NCBI GenBank assembly: GCA_905147135.1
Contig: LR990039.1
Span: forward strand, 33,725,708-33,789,707
Source: Blastobasis lacticolella
Lineage: Eukaryota > Arthropoda > Insecta > Lepidoptera > Blastobasidae
DNA length: 64,000 nt
Reading direction: 5' to 3'
Shown here: positions 44,701 through 56,700 of the stretch, one piece after another
Numbering within the stretch: position 1 is the stretch's first letter
Layout: every line of letters begins with the position of its first letter
Notes under the pieces: model-generated
What the model saw: only the letters and a program-made list of their open reading frames with translations
The model's database searches: none
Told to the model about the DNA's origin: nothing
Position numbers and translations under genes: made by a program

Positions 44701-47700
44701 AGCTCTCATAGAAAATGTGAAATTCAATTCTGTGGGGAAAATCGCAAGTTAGCAACACACTTGTCTTACGTGACGTCATTTTTGTAACCAAATCCCACTT
44801 CGTGTGCGTCAGAGCCCGTGTGGCGTGTAATGACGCTATCTGGTGCGTCACGCATCATTTGGCCTGCAGATATATGTCACACAGCCTACAAAGACATACA
44901 CAGACAGGCCCCGTATACACGAGTAACGGCTCTAGTGTAACGTCGTGTAAGATCACATCACAACTTCACACCTATTCAAACGCTTAAAGAAAAAATACAA
45001 TTTTTTTACAAAACAATATATAGGACTCTAGGGAATGCAATATCGGGATCCCGAAACACCGGGATCTCGCATACATTTTGCAGGACTAATCTCGGTCGAC
45101 AATTTTGTGGAATCCCGCTGGACTGGTTGGATTACAGAGAAGCGTTGTTGAGTGGACTGGCTGGCTAGGCCCTGGCTATACGATGCGAAGGCGCGGCAGA
45201 GAGAATAGGGATGACGACTGGGTCAACATTTTAAAATTATAATTGGTCTGACAGTTAAATTATAAAGATTTTAGGCACACATTTATTTATTTATCAAAAA
45301 TAAACCAATAAAAACTTATAAAGATAAAGCGTATCAAAGTTTTGGAGTAGGGGTTCCTGACGTCACTTCTGAATAAAATTTCACCTCCAGCGTGACGTAA
45401 CACAACATTTCAACGTTGTTAATTTTTATTGAGTCAGAAAAGAAAAAATAAGTGTACAACATTTTTTGATAATCTTACTATAAAATCATCTTGGCCTTAA
45501 TGCCCCGGTTGTGCTCTTGCGCACGAGGGCCCGGGGTCCGCCGTGACCATGATCCAGGATTTGGCAGGTCAGATAATTACAGTGGAGCGACTGCCATCCG
45601 ACCTCCATGACCCTGCTACCAGGGGAACCCGACCTCATTGGATAATGGTTACACATCCAGTCGCCTGAATGTGCAGGTTTCATCACTATGTTTTCCCTCA
45701 CCGTAAGAGAAAACAGTCATTGGTACATGGCCGGAGCGGGATTCGAACCCGGGACCTCTGGCTTACGAGTCGAATACTCTAGCCGCTCGGCCACAGACGC
45801 TCTTTTTGATAATCCTACTGACGCACTCAAACTATGACGGAAAAAACTAAAATTAAAACCACGAAAACGAGGTCTATAGGGTCATAATTACGATTGATTT
45901 CTGAGGTCTAAGTCCAAACTGCTAGATAAGGGCTAAGATGGTTCAGTGCTGCAAATGCCTGGATTGAAATTATCTCGCAGGATTGCATTCCCTAGATAGG
46001 ACAGTTTATGGTTGTTTCTTATTCATTTTTACTGTGAACTTTTTATACTAATAAAAGCTGTTTGTATAAATGTCCTAAATCTTTAGGGAGATGTTTATGT
46101 GGTATAATTTCTCCATGGAAAGACGGAACATGAATACGGGTTTTCGTTAGCCTACGAAGATAATAAATTTCAATTTTACACGTGATCTTTACAGTAGAAT
46201 AGAATAGAAAAATATTTAAACTCTTAGAAAACAAGGAACAAAAGGTTACATTTACAGTAGGGACTTGCATTTGAGCTAGCGATCGTTATAGCAGCCGTGT
46301 ATTTTTTGTAATTATTAACGATCTTTAGTTATTTTTTATACCACTAGGTCGCAAACAAGCTAAGCTTATTAATTGTCTGATGGAAAGCAGTTTACGTTGG
46401 TATTAGCCCCAGCTCCAGGAAAATGTAATATTCCATTTTCAGTATTATTCAGCACAAGTTAATCTATTTTAATCCTTGCTAATTGGCTGGCTATTTTCTA
46501 TTTCCGAGCACACAGGCCACCTAGAGTCCTAGACGGAGTTAATATTCGGAGTGCATGTCACGATTACGAAGCATGGCCTTACTGTGAAATTTAGTTCTGC
46601 GAGGGACATTGTTGGGATGGAACTTTATATCGCAAAGGGAGGAATGCACTTCAGACGTAAGACCTAAGATTTTGTTGTTGGGCGACTTGAAAAACTATTT
46701 CGGGCTTCATATAAAATATTTCTCTTAATTCGTCTTTAAAATTCGTCTTTAGACGATTGAAAGAGATATGAAATGTCCTTAATAAATAATTTTGAATTTT
46801 GAAAACTCTTAAGGAAATTCACTTGGTGTTTTGGGAAATGAATTAGATCCAGAAATTTATTTGATGATTTGGTTAGTGTTGCGGAAGGACCCAGCGAACT
46901 CATGGCAGTGTATTTGCTCACCTTGAAATTCGAATTAGCTTACTTTTTACCGCTGAGTCAAGTTGAATGAAAATTGTTTTTAGGGTTTCTACACGAAGGG
47001 TTAAAAACGAACTCTACTATAGTCTATTTTTTAACTATAAAGTACTGAGATAACTTACTCCATTCTTATTGGTTACAAGCCAGCGTTCACATTACCCACC
47101 CACTTCATCATCATCATCATCACAGCCCATAAACAGTCCACTGCAGGACTAAGGGCCTCTCCCACGAAAGGGGAGGTTATTGCCGTAATCTCCACGCTTG
47201 GCAGGCGGGTTGGAGATCGCAGTATTATAAATATAACAATGGAAAACGCTGCTGCCCATTTTCCAGCCTACGGAGACTTAGATTTATTCCTCTAAACATT
47301 AGTCGCCTTGTACGACACCCGCGAGTGTAAGGGGTTGGTGCTATTCTACTCTGCCGGACACCACACGGCCGGCAATCAATTGTATTGAAATTTTTGCATA
47401 TACTTGTAAGTTAGATGACAATACGATATTGTGGTATCAGTGAGCTGATCTGAAGATGGAGATGAAAGGTGGCCACAGAGTGTTTTAAACCCTCAAGGGG
47501 TGCCAAGTGGCTCTCAAGACTATTCAACCAGTCTCAGGGTTCCCCGTGAAAGACCTTGATCAACCTTGTTCGTTAATTCAGATATTATTAAAAAAAAATG
47601 GAATATATTTAATATCACTGATACCTGCGATTTACTTTTATAGTAACACAAAAGAAAGTCGGAGGTAACTTTATCCACGCCGTCAAAGCTGCCTTAGCGT

Positions 47701-50700
47701 ACCTAATTTGAATGAATCAATGAGCAGGTCGTATTCAGCTTCAGTAATTTATAGTTAACAATGTAGAGTATAGTTAACCTCCGTCTCTCTGACTGCCTGT
47801 CGCAGGCTTGTATTTTTTTAACCGTGATAGCCAGGTAATTTAAATTTTTATAGTATATATGTTGCAATGGCCGCTGTAACAACAAATAATAAAAATAAAA
47901 TTAAGGAATGTCTCAACGTTTATCAGAGATTTCTTTGTTATTTCTCTCATGTTATATACGTACTGGAAGACGCGGCGTGGGTAGGCCTCCCACAAAATCC
48001 GATGACCTGGTAAAGATCGTAGGTATCAGCTGGATGCGAAGGGCACACGACCGCCCTTTGGACCAGGATGTCTAGGGGAGGCTTATGTCCAGCTGTGGGC
48101 GTCTTCCGGCTGATATGATGAATATCGGCAATAATAATAATCTAATATATAATAAATAATGATGGAGAAATTCACACAGCGTCATCTAGCCCCAAACTAA
48201 GCAAAGCTTGTACTATGGGTGCTAGCTAACTGATATACTTATCTTACTGTATCTGATACTTATATACTTCTTAAATATATATTTATTATACATAGAACAC
48301 CCAGACCCGTAACAGAAATTAAAATTCATCATTAAAATTTCTGCCCGGCCGGGAATCGAACCCGGGACCTCTTGCGTGGCTGACTGGCATATTGACCACT
48401 GAACCACTCAGGTCGTCGGCAATACACACAAGCATCAATTTTTTTCATTATTATAGTGTTAATATTAAAGTATAACAACAAATACTAAAAACCGATCAGA
48501 CTCGCGCGACAAGGTTCCGAATTTCATAAAACTTTACCAATTACTTGTTGCTTTGGGATCAAAATCTTGGTCTCGGTAATACTTACTTGGCCGGGATATT
48601 GCCGGCAAGTGCCATCTCGACATATCTCGGTCGCCGAGCTAGTAATTTTGACGGCCAGTTAGATTCAGACTTTGTAGTTGCTATCCAATCTATTTTTTAA
48701 TATTTTTCATCGGGATTCGGGATATATCTGTCCATTTTTTTCTGCTCCGCATTGTTTTGTCGAACGCACGCCCCGTTGTTTGTTTTGCTATTTCATTGAG
48801 CCAGGCATGACAAATTCCAGCGTGGATTTCTACGTATCAATCTCTGCTTCAAACGAAACAACATTTTTTAATGTAATTGGGCTACGCTTTTTTGTGTGTG
48901 TTTTTTATTTTATTTATTTATTTAATACTTTATGCACAAAATAGTACAAAGGTGGACTTAAAGCTTTGTAGCTTTATCTACCAGTCTACCCCGAAAACTG
49001 GTAATAAAAATTGCAGGCGGTGCATAAAAATTTACAACAACATTACACTTACACTACTAATTAAAAATACAATTCTACCCACCAATATTCACATACCGAA
49101 ACTCAAAATTTTTGTGATATACTAAAAACCAACAACAACAAGATAGAAAAACGCACTTGACGACCAATTTTAATTCGGCCTACCCACCAAGCTCACTCGC
49201 AAAAGTAACCGGTGAAAAAAGAAATAAGTTAAAGTCGGGTGTTACAAAGAATTTAGAAAATGCTCTCGAGCAGCTTTTTTGAAAGAAGGCTTGTTGGGGC
49301 TTTTTATGTATTTCTCCTAACCCTAGTTTTGGTCTAATAAATGCAAAATATTGTACGGTAGAGAATAAACAATTGCGTCCATCCCGGTTGTGCTTTCGCG
49401 CTGCTCGCACGGGCCCGGGGACAGCTTCTTCTCCACTTCGTCCAGTTTTCTCCTCCATCGACTCCTGTAGACGCTACAGGAGCACTACTGGGCCTACTGG
49501 GCCCTATTTAATAAATCACAAGCACCCTCACCATGTCAAGGCTAATCCGCAGTAACAAAAGTAAGTAAAAGTAATAATAAAAAATGTGATAACGCCGTCG
49601 ACGGCTAGCAGAATAGTTAGGATGAATATCGTTCTGTAAGGTTTCGTGTGTTAATTTGTCGCTAAATTTGCTAAATAAAACGTCTCTGTTTTCATATAGG
49701 GCCTGCAATTATTAATTTGTGTCCATTTCAAATAGCAAACAAAAATAGAGAAGTCAAAAACAAGAGTGAAATTGTTTCGACCCTCACGTTCTTTCTTATG
49801 CCTTGACATTGCGTTGTGACAGATGTGTCGAAAAGGTGACATATTTTTCATTACAAATAAGTCAGAGAATATTGTCATAGAGACTCGATAGGTAAAATCT
49901 GACTATTGTCGTCTTTATTAAGCACTTGTCGCGAAATTGACAACCTGACGACCTGAGTGGTTCAATGGTCAACATGCCGGTCTGCCACGCAAGAGGTCCC
50001 GGGTTCGATTTCCGGCCGGGCAGAAATTGAAATGATGAATTTTAATTTCTGTTACGGGTCTGGGTGTTCTATGTATAATAAGTATGTATTTAAAAGTATT
50101 TAAGTAGTATATCAGTTATCTAGCACCCATAGCACAAGCTTTGCTTAGTTTGGGGCTAGATGGCGCTGTGTGAATTTGTCCACGAATATTTATTTATTAT
50201 TTTATTTTTTTGTTATCTGGGTATAAAATATGAGTAAAATGAAACAAAAAGGTTATGAGACTTTAAAGTTGCGATTGCAGGAATAATTTCGTTAGGAGCG
50301 CGAACTCGTGCGTAATGTCACCAGTAGGCCTAGCGCAAGTTGCTCTTGCGCGCGACAAGCGAGAAATGGCGCGACATAGATATTGCTCATTTTAACGGTA
50401 CGTTCCGTGTTTCCTAACACTATGGCGCTATCTATGGCGCGTATTCTTTGTGACTGTATCTTTGGAACCGCTATATCTAGACACTTGATCTTTACATAAT
50501 AATAATTTAATCAAAAATATCGAGTCACGAAACGTGATGGTATGTAAATGGTACGTACAACTTAAAAGCATCAAACTTTGGAAGAATAGCAGCGGTACCG
50601 CCGATCTCCGATAGCACGCCGCCATTTTGAGCCCATAATTATTTTTATTGGGCTAGCCCTGCTTTTGGGCTTATATGACAGTAAAGCCACTGCAACCAGT

Positions 50701-53700
50701 CTCAGAGTTCCCAGCGATGACCAGGGCGGCTGGCCAGGGTTGACCTTGGTTAACCTCGCTTTGCCAATGATATTAGAAGGTTCGCCTATGGCGAGCTGGT
50801 TGCGGTGCTGAAGTTCGACTAGCCTTAATTTCACGAGAAAATCTGTAGACTTAAATATTATTAACTCAGTCATTTATTGACGGATTCCGAAAAATGTTCT
50901 ACTGGTTTGTTAGTTTTTATCTACATGTCATTAAATATGGCTCTCGCTATATCTCATTCGACTTATTTGTCAAAAAGTGACAAAACGCCCCATTGATGGC
51001 GTCGAGGAGTGCCAGTATCCAAAGTAACCACGGAGTAACCAAGGTTCCACTGGCCGTGTAGCGTCCGGCAGAGTTGGCCGTGTGGTGCCCGGAGAATAGC
51101 ACCAACCCCTTACACGCGTGGGTGTCGTGTCGTACAAGGCGACTAATGTTTTCTTTGTAAAAGAGCTAGTTTCCGTAGGCTGGAAAATGGGCAGCAACGT
51201 TTTCCGTTGTTATATTTATAACACTAAGATCTCCAACCCGGCTTAGGAAGATTATGGCAATAACCTCCCGTTTCGTGGGAGAGGCACTTAGTCCTGTAGT
51301 GGACTATTATGGACTGTGGTGATGAACCACGGATCCCAGTGATTACGATTCCTCTAGGCTCTAGATGGGATCGGAAAAGGGGGAAATTAAGGTGAATCTT
51401 GCCGTTAATTTCACAACGCAATAGGTCTAAGTGGGAGCGACGGTGGTCGAGCGGTTAGGGTATCCGACTCGTAACGAGAGGTACCAGGTTCGAATCCCAC
51501 TGCGGCCATGTACCAATGACTCTTTTCAGAGGTGTGTACATTAGGTGAATACTAACTGACGCTCTTACGGTGAGGGAAAACATAGTAACGAAACCTGTAA
51601 ATTTAGGCGACTGAATGTGTAACCATGATCAGGGTCAGGAGTAGCAGAACCAGTAGCAGGGTCATGGAGGTCAGATGGTAGTCGCTTCACTGTAACGATC
51701 CCAAATCCCACCAATGCTACATCCTGAATCATGGTCAAGGCGTACCCCGGGCCCTCGTGCGCGAGAGCACAACCGGGATATTAAGGCCAATATTGTTTTT
51801 GTTTTAATTTGTCAAAGCGAGATTTGTGGGGGCATTATTCCTGTGCGAGCGTACTCGTATTCTGGACGACCTTATCTTTTGCATAATACGCTCTATACAT
51901 CAAAGTTTATACACACCACTCAGCTTTAGTGTCAGTTTGTGAGTATGTAAGGTCAAAATGTGTTGGTGGCTTTGTTGGGTATTGCCCATTATTATATAGT
52001 GGGGGAACTTGTTAGTCTTTGACGTTTATGTGGACACAATGGATATAAGCACCAATACCAATACTTAGCTTTACATTTTTGATAGGAATCAACTCCTCCG
52101 TTGGCCATGTTGGATTTTATTTATTAATTTACAACACTTTATTGATTGTATGGCGGCCTTTTTGAAAAATGTGTATTTTATCAATATCACGATTTCCGTA
52201 TCACTTCGAGTGACAATCTTAGTGTTCCCCGCGGTTTTCACCGCGCGCAGTATGGATTTCTGTAAACATTTAACAATCCCGCGGGATTCCGGGTTCAAAA
52301 GTACCCTATAAGACATGGAGTAAGTGTTAACTGTTGGTGAAACAATTTTCAAAATCGGTTCAGTGATTTCGAAGACGTCCGACGTCCAAAGTAACAAACT
52401 TTTCGTCTTTAAAATGTTAGTAAACATAATTTACCCAACTATAAATTTACTTAACAAGTCTTTGCTTAACACTGAAATTTTTAGGAGAATGGGCGCTTTT
52501 ATAATTTATAACGTGACGATATTATCCTGGACGTCCATGATATAGGGGAGAGGTGGCATGAAAGGGACACGTATTAATAGGGATAAGTCAAATAAAGCAG
52601 CTAAACAATACTCTTTTAAATAGTATTGTGTTTCTGCCGGTGAGTAAGGTTTCCAGTGCTCCATGGGGTGGGGATTTGGGGAACCGTCTTTGGCAGTGGA
52701 GGGACATTTGTCTTTTTGCTGCCAGAGTAACGTGTTATAGAGGTGTGCAACGCATTGGCGATACTTTCGGTGTTGCTAATGTCTATAGGCAGTGGACCAC
52801 TTTCCATTCAGGTGGCCCGCTTGCCTGTTTGCGTACCGTTTGACATAATAAAAAACGGTAAAATAAGAATCGTCACGAGACTACAATACTTTTGTTCTAT
52901 GGCAACCCCAAAGCACAAACATTCGCACATAAAACATCACATTCCTGTCATATTAAATATGGCGACGGCATGAAACCTCGCCCTTATATTGTGGATGTCG
53001 ACGGTAGTATCGTCATGTTATTTATTTATTCATTCATTCTTTATACTACATTACAGTTAAAAACGAATGCGTCGCACAAATTAGTTTATAAATTGCAGCT
53101 ACCATATACAAATTACTTATGACTTAGGTAAAATGTTCAGATAACATTACCAATTCAAACAGATCGCAGTCTGGTACCTCACGCAGCAATTTATTCAGTT
53201 GGATGCTTGCTCTTACCAACGGAGGTTTAAAATTTAAAACAGTCCGCACAGATTTCACTTCGGTCAATCGGCGACTGCGGGGAAGCGTGTGCTTCCTGTC
53301 TATGGGAGACAGGAAACTTGCTCAGCCAAGTTTGAACAGTCTGATTCGCCTCGTAACAAACGAACTGCAGTCATAAGTAGATCAATACTACGTCTTACCT
53401 CTATGGAGTTTAAACTCAGAGTCTCTAGTAAAGGGGGTCCAGTTGCACTGGAAGCCGCGACACGGAGTTTTAACAATGCCACTGGATATAGTTAACTGTA
53501 GGTACATTTATTATTGTTACTCTGTTTTTTTTTTTAATTTTTTTTCTAACCTTTTTTTTTTTTTATGTACCTTAATTACCTTGTTTTTTTTTGGTACCTT
53601 ATTGTCGTGTCGTGGTGTCTACGTGTAATAAATGTCTTCTTTCTTTCTTAAAAACTTTACTGGGTAAAGAAATCGATAATACCCGCCCCGCACCTCTTCT

Positions 53701-56700
53701 TATAAAGAAATCGTAAGAAGGCTTTTTGTACTTTCTCGAGAAGTAGCTGTTTAATCGTCTCATGTGGGCTCCAGACTGTGGGAGCACTTTTAATTTTGCT
53801 CCTTACTAGCGAGGTATAAATGAGCTCTATTGCAGAGGGATCGAAAATAGTGTTACGAATTACATAGCCCAGATTACAATTCTCGTTGTCCCCCGTATGC
53901 TATCCCCCGAATGGGGGACAACGGCAATAATTTACCAGTTATTTTATTGAAAGTTTAATAATAAAACAACATGAAAAGTATGGAGGTGAGGGTCAACAAC
54001 TCTTAATTAAAATGTACTACCAAGGTTTTTAGATATAGACCTTGTATAATAAATTCAAAGTCGAATATAGAGTATAATTTTATCGTCCGATCGATCGCAG
54101 ACGCCCGTGTTGTACTAGGTGGCCTAATAGGCCAGTCAAATCTTACAAAAACGGGCCAAAACGCAAAGCGCGATGTAACGCTGCATTTTTGGTATGTTAT
54201 TTGGACCTCTTAAGAGAGTGTGAAACTGCATTTCGCAAGCAAAAAAAATTGTGCTCCCTTTTTCATTTACTGGTCTAAAAATCAAAAACTATGAATTTTT
54301 AGACGAATGAACCTTAATGGCTTTTAAAGTTTATTATATTTGCCACTATTTAAGCCCAAACGCAGCTCTACAAAATGTACAGTAACCAAGTTATGACCCT
54401 TCAAAAACCCTTCAGAGTCGTACTTACAACAAAATGTCAACGTAATACTAATTTAGATAACTTAGAATCTGGCATGTCAAAGTAATAATAATTTAGAATC
54501 CAAACAACATATAAAATGTCAAAATTAGTCCACTAAATTTGGAATTCAAAATGTCAATATCAGTAATACAATAATAAATAATTAATCGGTGAATTTTATT
54601 TAAGTATTTACCTTCTGAGACACCCGGCACTTGCGCGTGCGCCTGTGCCCAATGTCTCAGAATAGGCCAATCTGTCTTGTCACTGATGACCCTCAAGATG
54701 GTGTCCCCACTCCCCCGCACCCTGCGCAGAAGCGAAGCGATACGGTGCCGCACCACCGTGTGGAACCAATCCATGTGCGCTTGCGCAAACATCGCTGATG
54801 CACTGCAATAGCGCGGGAGCCCCAACAACATCCTGAAGGCGTCATTGTACTGTACTCGGAGAGCGTTGTATATCTCACCCACAAGCTACACGTGTACAGC
54901 GTTTGACAGAAGGCCTTAAAAAGGGTAATCTTTACCTCCACACTACAGCGCGCGAACCTGCGAGCCAGCATATTACAGCGGACTGCCGACGCTCTTACTT
55001 GTGCTAAGAGAAAATGTGATACAAATTACGTTTTAATAATATAAAACCATCACCGGGTGCCAATCAGCTCCCGAGATCGTTCTATTAGTCTCAGGGTCCA
55101 GCGTAGGGCTGCCAACTTTTTTTAGACCAAATATAGTATTTTCGGGTTAAGAAGCCATAAAAGTATAGTAGGTAGGGAATTAAACAAAAAATAAATAGTA
55201 GGATTTTTAAATAAAATGTACGTAACCTATAATTTTTCTTAAATGTATATATTCTGCTACATTGAGCTTCATAGCTGTTTTGTTTTATTTGACTTGAGTT
55301 TGACGTCACGTCATACAAATGTCAAGATTAACATAAGAAGTTAAGATCGTTCTAAAATATTCGATTTGCATCAGGAAATTTTTTCTTTTGAAGATCTTAT
55401 GGACGCGTTCCGTTTTGTGGTAAGTGGTAATGTTGTGCTAATTAAATACAGTAGTTTCGCCTACTATATTTTAATTTTAATTTATAGTAGGTAGACTCAT
55501 AATATAGTAGGACCTGGGTAGGGTTGGCAACCCTAGTCCAGCGCAAGATATTGCTTAATCTCGCTTCGCCAATTGCATTAAGTGGCGAGTTCGTCGCAGT
55601 GCTGAAATTCGACTAGCCTATAATATCCTAATGTAGAAGTTGCTTAGTTTTAAGTTTATCATGGGTTACTGAACTTTAAAGATCTATTGAAATCGTAATA
55701 ATGTATTTTTTGACATAACTTGGTTTTGATGTTGTATCTACCTGTTGTACAAACTGTTGGTGAACCAAAATAAATAAATAAATACGACGACGACATTAGG
55801 GCTTTCAAGAAACAAGCCTCTACCGACGCCGGTTTTCCACCCCCAGCCCAGCAAATAACTTCTAGCATATCCAGCTTGACTTTGGATCTAAAGGTGACTG
55901 CGAAGCCGCTGTCCACGCCATGAGAACTTTCCTCCAAAGTAATAGTGTTACCGTCAATCAAATCAAATCAAAATAATGTTACTTCATCGACAATAATGCC
56001 AAAATCGTTAAACGTGTGATTAGTAGGTTTGACTTGGATGAAACAAGTAATAATTAAATATTTAATTTTCGCGGGCGAGTAAACGGACACACGCCCATCC
56101 TTAGTAAAACTTTGTCAAGCGTGAGAAGTACGCCTGAGTGAGTACCACCGCCTTATCTATTTCTGCCGCTAAGCAACTATGCTTGCAGTGTTGTGTTCCG
56201 GTTTGAAGGATAAGGTAGTCAGCGAAATTACAGGCATGAGGCGTTTCATCTTAATCCTCACAGTGACAACGCACCTGCGGGTTTGAATTTTTGTTACCTA
56301 CAACCTAAATGTATGAATCTTAGATGTTATCGGCGACAGTTTCCACTAACCATCTGCTGTCTGCTCGCTTGTCACTAGAGTAGCATAAAAAATCCTTGGC
56401 AGTGGCCACGGGCAGACTGAGCGTCGAAACTACGCCCGAAGTTCTCGCGCCACCGTACGTTCACGTGACTTAATAAATCACTGTAAATTAATTAGGGCAA
56501 ATATCGTAAAATTACGGGACAATAATTTAGACGAACTAATTACCTTTCTTAAAAAAAGGACCATGTTAATATTCCTAGTAGTTCCGCTGATATTCGAATG
56601 GAAACAACTAAGGAGCAAAGTTATAAATACTTTTGGACCGATATAATGATGAGCAATCGTAATTTCCGCCGACATTAATTTAAAGGAAAGACTGAAGAAA

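Larger units (their letters stand above)
54129..55955 (+). mobile_element. RT-bearing element, copy C (opposite orientation, 3'-truncated, twice interrupted)
   Basis: It begins AGGCCAGTCAAATCTTACAA (54129) and follows copies A/B inverted: CGCGATGTAACGCTGCATTT, GGGTGCCAATCAGCTCCCGA, GTGCTGAAATTCGACTAGCC, ACGACGACGACATTAGGGCT, and the RT-like TTGACTTTGGATCTAAAGGT region ending at AATAGTGTTA (55955), where homology stops before motif A is complete. A LINE fragment (about 54405-55015) replaces part of it, and a MITE (55104-55535) is inserted. Confidence 0.78.

Noticed and set aside
51433..51510. tRNA-like sequence with A and B boxes
   Set aside because: It is the head of a SINE: the same head with the same downstream body occurs at six or more other places. 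No stand-alone tRNA gene is supported in the window.
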